64,000 nt of DNA from the NCBI GenBank assembly GCA_000955795.1, contig JYOB01000010.1:728590-792589 (forward strand), given 5' to 3'. Both the position numbers and the translations under genes were made by a program. The stretch's first letter is position 1. Each line of letters starts with the position of its first letter. The stretch is from Burkholderiaceae bacterium 26 (GTDB taxonomy: Bacteria; Pseudomonadota; Gammaproteobacteria; Burkholderiales; Burkholderiaceae). A model generated the notes under the pieces. The model worked only from the letters and a program-made list of their open reading frames with translations, had not been told where the DNA came from and did no database searches. Shown one piece after another: positions 35,476 through 45,311 of this stretch.

Positions 35476-36738
35476 TCATTCCGCTCTTGTACTTTCGTGA
35501 GATTTAAAGGCCGCGCTCCCATCGGGAGCGACAGACTCCAGGGTTTGCAGCCAGAGGTCAGCGAGTCTCGCACGATCAAAATCGCGCTCGGCCAGACCGC
35601 GCGCCCGCCGCCCCATTGCCTTCAACGTATCCCGATTATCGGCCGCCCGTTCCAGTGCATCCGCAAAAGCGCTCGCGTCGTCTGGCGGCACGGCCAAACC
35701 GCAATCCTCCGCGGCAATCATCTCAGCCAGCCAGCCAGGATAGTTATTGAGGACCGGCAGCCCTGCAGCGATGTAATCGAAGAACTTGTTTGGTGACGTG
35801 CCAAAATAAAACGCTGGAACATTGGCAAGCACCTGCAGTCCGATATCAGTCGATGCCATCAAACCAGCCAACTTGCTCTTGTTTACCGGCGCATGGAAGA
35901 CGACGTTATCGAGCCGCTCACGTCGAGCGCGCGCTTCGAGCTTCGGCTTGAGCTTACCTTGCCCGATCAGGACGATCTTGATATCGGCGCGACCTCGCTG
36001 TTTAAGCTCCGCGGCCGCGTCAAGCACGGCACCAAGACCATTGGCCATGCCATGCGTGCCCGCAAAAACCGCCATCAAATCAGTGGGCAACACACCGTGC
36101 GGACGCCAAGGCTCAACAGGAGAATCGAAAATGGCTAAGTCGCAACCATTCGGAACCATGGTGATCCGTTCCTTTGGTACACCACGGTGCCGAATTCCCT
36201 CGACGATGCCTGGCGACAGGCCAATTAGGCGGTGCGCAGAACGATAGCTTGCCCACTCAAGCACGCCCATAGCCCAGAGAACCACCGGGTTTCGAATCAC
36301 GCCCATTGCACGGGGCAACTCGGGCCACAGGTCGCGCACCTCGAATACAAACGGTTTGCTGCGCAGCCAGCGTGCAAAGATCCCCGGCAGCCCTGCCGTA
36401 AGTGGTGTTGTCGTGGCGAATATGACGTCATACGGTTCCGTCAGCGCGAAGCCGATGCTACGCAGCGCGAATTTCAGAAACGTCGCCGTACGCTTGATGA
36501 AACCATCACTATTCGAATAGGCGAGGTCGAGTTCAATAACCTCGATGCCTTCGACCATGCCTCGCCGCATGCCACGCTGGAATGGCGCGTCCAGTCCAGT
36601 GTGTCCTCCGGCGAAACTGCCGCACACCATGGTGACCGAATGGCCCGCCTCGACAAGATGCCGGGCCATCGCGTAGGAGCGAATGCCACCTGTGCCTCGC
36701 GGGGTTACAAAGTGCTGATGAAAATACAGGACCTTCAT
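35476..36738 (-). CDS. GT4-fold glycosyltransferase, WbuB-like
   Basis: 420 residues starting MKVLYFHQHFVTPRGTGGIRSYAMARHLVEAGHSVTMVCG, a two-domain GT-B enzyme. The acceptor domain includes FEVRDLWPELPRAMG, and the donor domain SPNKFFDYIAAGLPVLNNYPGW. The resemblance is to WbuB-type transferases, so a 6-deoxy-amino-sugar donor is possible, though not proven. ATG 36738 is the conserved start; ATG 36747 or GTG 36744 would overlap the heparinase-family gene. It directly follows that gene in the cluster. Confidence 0.85.
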   Translation of the reverse strand: MKVLYFHQHFVTPRGTGGIRSYAMARHLVEAGHSVTMVCGSFAGGHTGLDAPFQRGMRRGMVEGIEVIELDLAYSNSDGFIKRTATFLKFALRSIGFALTEPYDVIFATTTPLTAGLPGIFARWLRSKPFVFEVRDLWPELPRAMGVIRNPVVLWAMGVLEWASYRSAHRLIGLSPGIVEGIRHRGVPKERITMVPNGCDLAIFDSPVEPWRPHGVLPTDLMAVFAGTHGMANGLGAVLDAAAELKQRGRADIKIVLIGQGKLKPKLEARARRERLDNVVFHAPVNKSKLAGLMASTDIGLQVLANVPAFYFGTSPNKFFDYIAAGLPVLNNYPGWLAEMIAAEDCGLAVPPDDASAFADALERAADNRDTLKAMGRRARGLAERDFDRARLADLWLQTLESVAPDGSAAFKSHESTRAE

Positions 36739-36740
36739 GT

Positions 36741-38588
36741 TCACCATTCGTATTGGGAAATCAATGTACCGCCATGAGCCACTTCGAGTTCCAACACCGG
36801 TATCGCGGTTTTCTCGAGGTAGTACAAAGACTCCCACCCTTCCACAATCTCACACCGCGTGACCGGCACATCGGCAGACACACGTAGTCGCTGTCCATTG
36901 CCCATGCAAACTACGAATTCCGAACCGTGCTCATTCGACTCAAACGTCCAGTGGCCAGGAGCGAGCCGCCATCGCAACACCGCGCGTTCAACAAAGCCAC
37001 CCACGCGATCGCGTACCTCAAGGTAATTCGTATGCAATTGCATGGAGCGATGGTGGGACGCCCCTTGATCATCGGAATACGCTGCCGCCATTGTTACAGG
37101 ATCGGAGCCCGACAGCCGCTCCACAGCTTCGGCCCTAAGCCAGTTTCCGAACAGGAAACGTGACAGGCGCGGCATCTGATCACGGCCGTCAAATTGCACC
37201 GTGTTGTGGCCTTGCGTGCCGCCGAAGTAGCTCAGCCAACGTGACTCGGTGTTGTAGCTGAACGTGCCGGCATCACGCAGGCACGGTTGCCCCGCGATCC
37301 ACAGATCCACATGCAAGGCATCGGCTTGGTTTGGACGGAAGCGGAACCGCGGATAGCGCAACAATGCCATAGCCGACCCATTGCGCATAACCGCAAAGCC
37401 ACCATCATCGGCTTGCAACATGCCCGGCGCCGGTGCAGGCTCAGCAGCCTCGGGCACATCGAGCCACTTGAGCATCGCGCATGCCGACTCGGATGATGGG
37501 TATGCCATTTGTCGCCCAAACAACGCCATCGCGAGATGCACGCTAGGGCGGTAATCTCGGTACGGGGCATCCGTGAGCGGCAACAGCCGAGCACCATCAT
37601 TCGCGCCGACGTTGGGTACATCGCCGCTAGAGGATTGCGTCATCACGTGGAGCCAATGCGTCGCCACCAGCGCCCTCTCGTGCCACTCTGCGGAGAGTGG
37701 TGGTACCCCGCTGAGCCGTTGCCAGACCTCCACCCAACTGAACGTATCAAGCATCAAGCGGTGATAATTGACCGAATACTGACTGAACGTACCCTGCTTG
37801 CCAATCAATCGCGCAGCTCGATTCTCGAGCCACTTACGCCCCGTTTTCGCCCAAGCGGAACCGTTCGAATCGCCAAACATCGCCAACCATGTCCCGCCGA
37901 TGAATAAGGCAGCCGCTTCCGAGGTTCCATGGTTGTTGTCTTGCGCCATCGCGTATTGCACCGTGGGCGCAATGCGTTCCAGGTGCAATGCGATCAGTGC
38001 GCGTAACGCCGGCAACGCCTCACGAACCTGCCCGAGAATCGCTGCCGCGCAAGACAGATGCATGACGCGGATGGACGCCTCTTGTCCGCACTTCCAGTTT
38101 GGGCCCACATAAGGCGCATTTTGGCGAATCCAATCGGCCAACCATGCGTTGAGACGCGCGAGCTCCGTAGCGTCCCCTTGCCGGGCGCGTTGTGCGAACG
38201 CAAGCACCCAGTCTAGGCGCGACGCCTCCCAGATGCCTTTGATATCGCCAACCTTGGAGTCAAAATCCGGAATCTGCCACCAAGGCCGCGAGGGATTGGG
38301 GACCCGCACGCCTGTCAACGGGTTGGTGAACCAATCCGGCGGAGCGTCGCTAACCTGCACAGGCCAGCGACCAAACCAGCTTGCCTCATGGCGCCAACCG
38401 GAAACAGCGGGGGCATCAACAGCGGGCAGGTTCGTACTCGCAAAGAACGCTCCAGTCGGCACGTCAGCATGCAATCTACGTACTTTGTTGATACCCAGGC
38501 GCACGCCCGCGCGATAGCCCACCGCCCTAGCAATGTTGGGGAGTCCCAATGCCAAGGCGACCTTGATTGTGGACCAATGGCGCTTCAT
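36741..38588 (-). CDS. Heparinase II/III-family (alginate-lyase fold) protein inside the O-antigen cluster
   Basis: 615 residues: an N-terminal (alpha/alpha) toroid (about 110-330) and a C-terminal beta-sandwich (about 370-600). Residues matching the lyase catalytic set are visible: Asn219-His220 in AQDNNHGTSEAA and Tyr275 in YSVNYHRLMLD. The C-terminal domain shows FRPNQADALHVDLW and GTFSYN. Classical members cleave uronate-containing polymers by beta-elimination and are exported. I find no signal peptide here (start MKRHWSTIKVALALGLPNIA), which suggests cytoplasmic action on a precursor. Start ATG 38588 lies seven bases after the oxidoreductase stop. Confidence 0.85.
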   Translation of the reverse strand: MKRHWSTIKVALALGLPNIARAVGYRAGVRLGINKVRRLHADVPTGAFFASTNLPAVDAPAVSGWRHEASWFGRWPVQVSDAPPDWFTNPLTGVRVPNPSRPWWQIPDFDSKVGDIKGIWEASRLDWVLAFAQRARQGDATELARLNAWLADWIRQNAPYVGPNWKCGQEASIRVMHLSCAAAILGQVREALPALRALIALHLERIAPTVQYAMAQDNNHGTSEAAALFIGGTWLAMFGDSNGSAWAKTGRKWLENRAARLIGKQGTFSQYSVNYHRLMLDTFSWVEVWQRLSGVPPLSAEWHERALVATHWLHVMTQSSSGDVPNVGANDGARLLPLTDAPYRDYRPSVHLAMALFGRQMAYPSSESACAMLKWLDVPEAAEPAPAPGMLQADDGGFAVMRNGSAMALLRYPRFRFRPNQADALHVDLWIAGQPCLRDAGTFSYNTESRWLSYFGGTQGHNTVQFDGRDQMPRLSRFLFGNWLRAEAVERLSGSDPVTMAAAYSDDQGASHHRSMQLHTNYLEVRDRVGGFVERAVLRWRLAPGHWTFESNEHGSEFVVCMGNGQRLRVSADVPVTRCEIVEGWESLYYLEKTAIPVLELEVAHGGTLISQYEW

Positions 38589-38595
38589 CTTCGAT

Positions 38596-40743
38596 TTATC
38601 CCTGACTGCGCAGCAGTTCAGCGACTTCGATGGTGACTCGTGCAACCTCAAAGATCTCGTCTGCTGGAATTGCCGGCGCACCACTCTCGACGCCGGCCAA
38701 GAAAGCCGCCGCGCAGGCACTCTGCCCCTTGTCCTGGCGCCAGAGATTCATCTTGCGGAAGCCCGGCCACCCGTAGCCGGTCAACTTGCGGAAGTTGTCC
38801 AACTGCAGCACGCGACCCGCGGCAAATACCTCGACGCGCTCCTTCGGAAAGCTGGCAGCCCCATTCGCCAGATACAAGATCGTCCCAAAGGAACCATCCG
38901 CAAAGCCCAGGGTGATCGACGCCTTGTCCTCTGTTACGGTCAAGCCTGGCGTATCGCCCATGCGTCGTCCCTGCACCGAAACAATCGAGCTGCCCGCGAG
39001 GAAGCGCATGAGATCGATGAAATGGCAGGCCTCACCGATAATCCGTCCGCCACCCACCGCATTGTCCTGCGTCCAGTGATTCGGCGGAATCGCACCTGCA
39101 TTCATCGTCATGATGAATGATTTAGGTTCCTTAACCGCCGCGAGCAGCGCCTTCATCTTCTGCACCTGCGGCGAGAAGCGACGGTTAAAGCCGACCATGA
39201 TCTGCGGACCACCGGCAGGCTTACGGTTCTGCGCCTCGTCAAACACGCGTCGTACCTCGTCTAACCCAGCGTGGTCGATGGCGAGCGGCTTCTCTACGAA
39301 GACGTGCTTGCCTGCAGTCAACGCCTGTGCCACAAAACGAGCATGCGTGTCGTGGCGTGTAACGATGGCCACCGTATTGATCGCCTCGTTGGCCAGCATG
39401 CCTGAGAGATCCGTCGACGCCTGAGCAAAGCCCGCCTTCTTGCCGTGGATCACACCGTTGATACCACCGGCGGTGACAACACTGTGGAACTGGGCCCCCG
39501 CCGCCTTGAACGCGGGAATCAGCATGCGCGAGGCATAGTTGCCGGCACCTATGAATCCGAGCACGGGCCGCTGAGCATTGTAGGAAGGTGTCTGCGATGT
39601 CAGGGCAACTGTCTGCTGCGTACGGGTCTCGGGATCGGATCCGTACTGGAGAACAATGCCCAGGGCGGATTTATCGGTCGTCAGCAGATCGTACGCCTGC
39701 GTCGCGCTCTCAAAAGCAAAACGATGCGTGACAAGCGCTTTCACGTCGAGCTGGCCGCTGGCCAGCATATCCAGGACAGCCTCAAAGTTGCGCTGCTCCG
39801 TCCAGCGCACGAAGCCCAGGGGATAATCGTTACCCTTCTCTTCGTAGCCCGAATCGTAGCGCCCCGGACCGTACGAGCAGGACACCTGGAAGCTCAGTTC
39901 TTTCTCGTAGAAATCGGCGCGGTTGAGTTCGAGCCCCGTGACACCCACCAGCACGATGCGTCCGCGTTTGCGGCACATATGCGCGGCCTGGCTGACAGGA
40001 TCGCTCGATTTTGTTGAAGCTGTAATGAGCACCGCATCGACACCACGTCCATGAGAGAACGCCATGGCCGCAGCCACTGGGTCCTCCCCGGCGCCTGGGT
40101 TGCACGTTGCGGCACCGAAAGCCCGTGCCAGGGCCAACTTGCTCTCATCAAAGTCGATACCCATAACACGGCAGCCATGGGCACGCAGAAGCTGCACCGT
40201 AGCCAAGCCGATCAAGCCGAGTCCGGTCACAACAATCGATTCGCCCAACGTCGGCCGAATCAGGCGGATACCCTGAAGGCCAATGGATGCGAGCACAGTG
40301 AACGCCGCAGCCTCACTGTCGACCCCATCCGGGATCTTGGCACACAAATTTTTGCCAACGCGCACGATATCTGCGTGCGGGCCGTTCGACGCGACACGAT
40401 CGCCCACGGCAAAACCTGTAACGCCTGCGCCGACTTCAAGCACTACACCCACGTTACAGTAGCCAAGCGGCAACGGCTGATCGAGCTTGCTGCGCACTGC
40501 CTCGACCGTCGTCATTAGCCCGTCTGTCTTGACCTTGTCGAGAACCATCTTGACCTTCTCGGGCTGCTGGCGCGCCTTTTCAATGAATGAGGCCCGACCG
40601 AAATCCACCAACATCCGCTCTGTTCCGGCAGAAATCAGACTGTGCGTCGTTCGGATCAGCAGCGTACCTGCGCTCGCCCGCGGCGCTGGCGCTTCCACCA
40701 GCGAGGTTTCACCGGTGCCCATGTTCTGGAGAATCTGTTTCAT
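38596..40743 (-). CDS. Bi-domain oxidoreductase: zinc-type alcohol dehydrogenase fused to Gfo/Idh/MocA dehydrogenase
   Basis: 715 residues. The first half (1 to about 375) is a medium-chain dehydrogenase with a nucleotide fold at TGLGLIGLATVQLLRAHG. The second half (from about 388) is a Gfo/Idh/MocA enzyme with GFIGAGNYASRML, HVFVEKPLAID and the family catalytic region GEACHFIDLMRFL. The pair of redox domains suggests oxidation and reduction of the same sugar, for example an epimerisation through a keto form. Such fusions recur in polysaccharide loci beside heparinase-family genes. Reaction unknown. It lies 23 bases after asnB and seven before the heparinase-family gene. Confidence 0.85.
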   Translation of the reverse strand: MKQILQNMGTGETSLVEAPAPRASAGTLLIRTTHSLISAGTERMLVDFGRASFIEKARQQPEKVKMVLDKVKTDGLMTTVEAVRSKLDQPLPLGYCNVGVVLEVGAGVTGFAVGDRVASNGPHADIVRVGKNLCAKIPDGVDSEAAAFTVLASIGLQGIRLIRPTLGESIVVTGLGLIGLATVQLLRAHGCRVMGIDFDESKLALARAFGAATCNPGAGEDPVAAAMAFSHGRGVDAVLITASTKSSDPVSQAAHMCRKRGRIVLVGVTGLELNRADFYEKELSFQVSCSYGPGRYDSGYEEKGNDYPLGFVRWTEQRNFEAVLDMLASGQLDVKALVTHRFAFESATQAYDLLTTDKSALGIVLQYGSDPETRTQQTVALTSQTPSYNAQRPVLGFIGAGNYASRMLIPAFKAAGAQFHSVVTAGGINGVIHGKKAGFAQASTDLSGMLANEAINTVAIVTRHDTHARFVAQALTAGKHVFVEKPLAIDHAGLDEVRRVFDEAQNRKPAGGPQIMVGFNRRFSPQVQKMKALLAAVKEPKSFIMTMNAGAIPPNHWTQDNAVGGGRIIGEACHFIDLMRFLAGSSIVSVQGRRMGDTPGLTVTEDKASITLGFADGSFGTILYLANGAASFPKERVEVFAAGRVLQLDNFRKLTGYGWPGFRKMNLWRQDKGQSACAAAFLAGVESGAPAIPADEIFEVARVTIEVAELLRSQG

Positions 40744-40766
40744 TGGTTCGATCTAACGACGTTCAG

Positions 40767-42683
40767 TTATACGGGGTAGCGGCCATCAAGGTACTGCCGG
40801 CACCAGAGTTCCATGCAGACCAGCGCGAAAATCGAATACGTGCCGTCAATTCGCTGTTGCTGATCGGCTCGACGCAGCGCGTCCACTGCTGCCACATCGA
40901 AGATGCCGCGACGACGAATCGACTCCGGCGAAAGCAGATCGTCAACCAAGGGCTTGAGTCGTGTCTGCAGCCAGGAACGCAGCGGCACACCGAAGCCTGT
41001 TTTGGGACGATAAATCACGTCACGAGGCAGCATCCGCTCCATTGCGCGCTTGAAAATCCATTTTCCTTCGCGGCCACGCTGCTTGTAGTCGACCGGCAAC
41101 CGCGCAGCAAGCTCAACCAGTTCTAGGTCCAGCAACGGCACTCGCACCTCCACCCCGGCAGCCATCCCCATCTTGTCGGTGTAGTTCAGGTTATGGTCGG
41201 CCAGGAAGTGCTTGCATTCCAGGTACAGCATCTTGTTCAGATCGGCTGTCTGCTGTGGCACCTGCTCAAGCGATGTAAGCAGCGGTTGCGCCAGCGACGC
41301 CGGCGTCAGCGTTGCAGCGAAATCGCGATTCAACAAACCGAAGGCGCGCTCCGGTGCAAGCCACATGAAATAGCTGGCCAGACGCTCCGCAGGATCCTTG
41401 TCAGCGTACTGGAGCGCCTTGCTGACACGCCGCAGCAACGGCGAGGAGACCGGCAAAGCCCTGCTAGTCGCTGCGAGCAGGCTTCGCGCCGGACGCGGCA
41501 ACCATGACCAATAATGCTCCTGCTGCAATGCAAAATGTCGACGATAGCCCGTGAAGATATCGTCTCCGCCAGACCCCGAAAGCAAGACGGTAATCCCATG
41601 CTGGCGGGCAAGCTCGGAGATAAATAGCGCGTTAAGTGCCGCCGGATCTGCGGTTGGCTCGTCGAGGAAATACACCATCTGCGCGAGCCGATCGACCATC
41701 TCTGGCCCGACTTCCACGGTGTGCAGATCAACGTTGAGATGCTTGGCGACACGCTGAGCGTAGGGCAGATCGGCGGCAAATCCCTCGTCAGCAACAGAAC
41801 CATCATTCACGGCAATGGTAAAGCACTGGATATGGGTGTCTGGCAATGCTTTGCGGGCGCTTGCGACAACCGCACTAGAGTCCAACCCTCCGGACAGAAA
41901 TGCACCCACGGGCACATCTGATAGCAGTTGACGTCGCACGGCTTGCTGAACTTTCTCTGCGACGAGATCTGCAGCCTCGTCCTCAGATACATTAAGGATC
42001 GGCTTATCGTATGGCAGATCGTAGTATCGCCACTGGCGAACAATGCGTCCGTCCTTGACGATCATCGCGTGCCCGGGCTCGACCTTGCGCACCGAACGTA
42101 CAAGCGTACGTTCCCGAGGCGACCAGAGGTACCCCAGGTGACTGAGCACAGCCTGCGGGTCCAGTGCCTTATCGGCTAGCCCGGCGCGCAGCAGCACCTT
42201 CATCTCGCTCGCAAAGGCAAAGCGACCGTTGTCAGCCGTGTAGTACAGCGGTTTAACGCCGAGCTGGTCCCGTGCGACGAACAAATACTCCTTCCGCTTA
42301 TCCCAGATGGCGAGTGCGAAAATGCCATTGAGACGATTCAGCATCGCCTCTCCGTACTTCTCGTAAAGATACAGAATCACTTCGGTATCCGAGTGACCAC
42401 GGAACACCACGCCGTCAGCCTTCAGCTCGGCTGCAAGCTCGGGGGTGTTGTAGATCTCGCCGTTGTAGACGATGACAGTCGCATCGCTGCGCGTAGCCAT
42501 TGGCTGGTGCCCAGCCTCCGAAAGATCTTGAATTGCAAGGCGGCGATGTGCAAGACCGACACGATTTGCCTCGAACACCACCTGCCCTTCGTCATCCGGC
42601 CCACGATGCCCCAGTACGCTGGCAAGCGCACGCAGATTCATCGCTGCAGGCTCGTAGCCGGAGTAGCCGACAATTCCACACAT
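40767..42683 (-). CDS. asnB: AsnB-type glutamine-dependent amidotransferase
   Basis: 638 residues starting MCGIVGYSG. Cys2 is the glutaminase nucleophile after Met removal, and the GATase II domain reaches about residue 215. The synthetase domain has the ATP pyrophosphatase loop FLSGGLDSSAVVAS and later LLSGSGGDDIFTGY and NLNYTDKMGMAAGVEVRVPLLD. It could make asparagine. In an O-antigen cluster with WecB-WecC, though, amidation of a uronic acid (as proposed for WbpS-type proteins) is more likely. No signal or membrane segment is seen. Confidence 0.88.
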   Translation of the reverse strand: MCGIVGYSGYEPAAMNLRALASVLGHRGPDDEGQVVFEANRVGLAHRRLAIQDLSEAGHQPMATRSDATVIVYNGEIYNTPELAAELKADGVVFRGHSDTEVILYLYEKYGEAMLNRLNGIFALAIWDKRKEYLFVARDQLGVKPLYYTADNGRFAFASEMKVLLRAGLADKALDPQAVLSHLGYLWSPRERTLVRSVRKVEPGHAMIVKDGRIVRQWRYYDLPYDKPILNVSEDEAADLVAEKVQQAVRRQLLSDVPVGAFLSGGLDSSAVVASARKALPDTHIQCFTIAVNDGSVADEGFAADLPYAQRVAKHLNVDLHTVEVGPEMVDRLAQMVYFLDEPTADPAALNALFISELARQHGITVLLSGSGGDDIFTGYRRHFALQQEHYWSWLPRPARSLLAATSRALPVSSPLLRRVSKALQYADKDPAERLASYFMWLAPERAFGLLNRDFAATLTPASLAQPLLTSLEQVPQQTADLNKMLYLECKHFLADHNLNYTDKMGMAAGVEVRVPLLDLELVELAARLPVDYKQRGREGKWIFKRAMERMLPRDVIYRPKTGFGVPLRSWLQTRLKPLVDDLLSPESIRRRGIFDVAAVDALRRADQQQRIDGTYSIFALVCMELWCRQYLDGRYPV

Positions 42684-42725
42684 AGTTCAGATCTCTTTTC
42701 GCTTTTCAGAAACACTGCAACCGAT

Positions 42726-44012
42726 TCAGGAAGCCGTACGCGTGACAAGCAAACGCGTCCCGGACAGCTTGATCGTGAGCCAGAATGGAAGATAGATAGT
42801 TAGGAAAAGCACCGTGACAGATGCCGCCTCGCCACGGAAATAGTGCAGCAGAAGACTCACAAATAGCGCATGCCGACCAAGCGTCAAATCGCAGTCCGGC
42901 CGACTACGGACAGCACGATAGGACAGACCATACAGAAAACCGGCTGCCAGCCCTCCCGCAATTAATCCAAACCATCCAAAATTCATGTACATCTCACCGA
43001 AGAAACCCGGTGGAAGCGTGGTGCCCTCATTCAGCCAAGCCGCAGGCCAGAATGCCATGGTAAAAACGCCAGGAGCAGTCAATGGCTTTGCCGGATAAAT
43101 TGCCGAAGGTATCCAGATAAGAAAGATCATCAGCAAGGTCCGGCCGTACTCGAACTGCATCTGATTCGGCATGGCGTCCATCAGCACAGCCATCGTCTGA
43201 AGTTGCATCATGTTTCCTGTGAATTGAAGAAACAGGAATTTCATGAATGCTGACAACACCGTATCGCCATATGCTGTAAAGGCAAAATGCCCAAGCACAA
43301 GATATTCTTGCTTGATAACGTGGTAGATCATCAGCAGCACAAACAGAAGCACACCAAAAATCAAGAGCTTCCAGGCCGAGAATGAACGGACTCGATAGTG
43401 CCAGACCATCGCGAGCGCGAGGATGTAAACAAAGATTGTCGCCTTGGCACCCTGCAAAGCGATGATTGCGATGGAGACCAAAACATAGAGCGCGAAAAAC
43501 AGAACCGAAGTACGCGAAACCTGGTTTTGTCGATTGGTCAGCATGAGCGCCCATGCCAAACCAACGCTTAAGTATGCGTTCTGAAGCAAGACAATGAAAT
43601 TCATGCCGGCCGACGCTCGAGTCCGGTCACTTGCAGCGACTAACGCCTCCTCAAACCCGCCTTGCAGATGAATGGTTAACAGCAAGCCACTGGTAGCAAT
43701 AGCGCCGAGGAGGTAGAACGACAGCGGAAGACGCCTACTCTTGAAGCCTAGGCACCTTAGTATCCTGGTACGGGCGAGCGATTTTTGATTACTCCCCACG
43801 ATCCCCATATAAGCGATTGCAAAACAAAGCATCACAAGACCGTATCCAAACACGGCTTGCAACGTGGCGCTAAACCGATCTGAGAATGCAAACTGCCAGA
43901 ATTGAGTGAATCCGTCCTCTTGATTGAGAAACGGATAAACCGGTAACAACACACCCCCGACAAAAAATGCTGTCATCAAGGACAATGGCGAAAATGGATC
44001 AGTGCGACGCAT
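42726..44012 (-). CDS. wzy: O-antigen polymerase, Wzy
   Basis: 428 residues with about ten to twelve hydrophobic segments and a larger periplasmic loop in the second half (YGRTLLMIFLIWIPSAIYPAKPLT through PGFFGEMYMNFGWFG), the usual look of Wzy. It joins lipid-linked repeat units on the periplasmic side. ATG 44012 (MRRTDPFSP) overlaps wzx by 14 bases, and the frame is open 21 codons further. The stretch is A+T-rich compared with the backbone: 43201-43260 has 23 G+C of 60. Assignment rests on topology and position, since Wzy proteins share little sequence. Confidence 0.8.
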   Translation of the reverse strand: MRRTDPFSPLSLMTAFFVGGVLLPVYPFLNQEDGFTQFWQFAFSDRFSATLQAVFGYGLVMLCFAIAYMGIVGSNQKSLARTRILRCLGFKSRRLPLSFYLLGAIATSGLLLTIHLQGGFEEALVAASDRTRASAGMNFIVLLQNAYLSVGLAWALMLTNRQNQVSRTSVLFFALYVLVSIAIIALQGAKATIFVYILALAMVWHYRVRSFSAWKLLIFGVLLFVLLMIYHVIKQEYLVLGHFAFTAYGDTVLSAFMKFLFLQFTGNMMQLQTMAVLMDAMPNQMQFEYGRTLLMIFLIWIPSAIYPAKPLTAPGVFTMAFWPAAWLNEGTTLPPGFFGEMYMNFGWFGLIAGGLAAGFLYGLSYRAVRSRPDCDLTLGRHALFVSLLLHYFRGEAASVTVLFLTIYLPFWLTIKLSGTRLLVTRTAS

Positions 44013-45285
44013 TGTCTCCCCCGAGCGGCCGATGATAGCCAAGCGATGACCAAAGCCCCGACACTTTGAACGCACCTAAATGCAGCATCAACGAGACGAC
44101 AGACCCCGCAACAAATAGAGTAATCACACCATCCACTGCGAAATACCGTGCGAGAGGATACGCACATGCCCCAGTAATAATGACTTCCACAATATTGATG
44201 CATACAGAGACGCGATATTTACCCAGCGCTGTGATTGCAGTGCCCATGGAAAGCGTAATAGCGCGCAATGGCAGAGCGAAACTCATGAGGAACAGCGCAT
44301 TCATCGTCGGGGTATACGCCAACCTGAGCCATTGTCGGTTAATAAACCATGCAACAACCACCAGGAAGAAAAACAGCATCGCCATGGAAAGCATGTTTCG
44401 CATGAGCCTGCCAAATCGCTCACGAACCAGTGCAGGTGCGTGCAATTGAGCGACGAGGCGCGGCAGCTCCACCTGCATCGTCACCGCCAGAATCAGGTTA
44501 GGGGCCATTAAAACCAGCGACGCCAGACCAAAGAAACCAATCTGATCTGTTGGGATCTTGGCTGCTGCCAGTGCCAGGATCGGCAAGTTGTCGCAAAGCA
44601 GGCGCACGAACAGGGCCAAATTAGCCGTGATACCTAGCGAAATAACGCTCCAGTTAGGCAACATGTGGCGGTTAAAGCCACCACTCCCACGGAGATAGTG
44701 ACGCACGCCGAGCAACATGCCGATCAGGACTGCACTCTCACCAATGTAACGACCGACAACCCAGCCCTCCACACCGAATAACCACGACATTAAGCAAACG
44801 ATGCCGACTGCGAAAAAAGTCAGTGTTACTACACGAATGGAGAACGTAGAGGCAGTCTGGGTACCCTGTAAGAATGCGGCAATGACGCGGATGGTGTTGC
44901 TGAGCAGCGCTACGCCCGCAATCATTGAAGCATGCGTAACCATCGCTCCAGACAGAACACTGCGCATCAACAAGAGCACGATCACTACAAGGCTGCCCAC
45001 CAGTAATTCCATGCAGATGAGCCGCTTGAGCAACTGAGCTCGCTCGATATCACCCTGCAAGGCCGCAATCTCGCGAATCGCCAAAGTTGGTGCGCCAACA
45101 GAGGTGCCCAGCACAACGATCGATAAAATGCTCTCGATGGTACGAATGACACCCAACTGATTTGGTGTCAGAAAAAATGCTGAAAGGAACTGTGAAATGA
45201 GAACACCGCCTTGGATACAGGCGGTCAGAATCAAGACGCCGATCGCCGTCCGATATCGCTGAAGAAAGAGGACTATCTGTGCCAC
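43999..45285 (-). CDS. wzx: O-antigen flippase, Wzx (MOP/polysaccharide transport family)
   Basis: 428 residues with about twelve membrane helices, beginning TAIGVLILTACIQGGVLISQFLSAFFLTPNQLGVIRTIESI, typical of the polysaccharide transporter branch of the MOP superfamily. It moves undecaprenyl-linked repeat units across the inner membrane. Low G+C content and position next to wzy and a glycosyltransferase fit an exchangeable serotype-specific block. Its end overlaps the predicted wzy start. Confidence 0.87.
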   Translation of the reverse strand: MAQIVLFLQRYRTAIGVLILTACIQGGVLISQFLSAFFLTPNQLGVIRTIESILSIVVLGTSVGAPTLAIREIAALQGDIERAQLLKRLICMELLVGSLVVIVLLLMRSVLSGAMVTHASMIAGVALLSNTIRVIAAFLQGTQTASTFSIRVVTLTFFAVGIVCLMSWLFGVEGWVVGRYIGESAVLIGMLLGVRHYLRGSGGFNRHMLPNWSVISLGITANLALFVRLLCDNLPILALAAAKIPTDQIGFFGLASLVLMAPNLILAVTMQVELPRLVAQLHAPALVRERFGRLMRNMLSMAMLFFFLVVVAWFINRQWLRLAYTPTMNALFLMSFALPLRAITLSMGTAITALGKYRVSVCINIVEVIITGACAYPLARYFAVDGVITLFVAGSVVSLMLHLGAFKVSGLWSSLGYHRPLGGDNASH

Positions 45286-45311
45286 GGATTATCGTCTGTA
45301 TATGACGCCTG

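Noticed and set aside
36741-38588. Exported polysaccharide lyase interpretation of the heparinase-family protein
   Set aside because: The N-terminus has no n-h-c signal structure and no lipobox, so secretion is not supported by the sequence.
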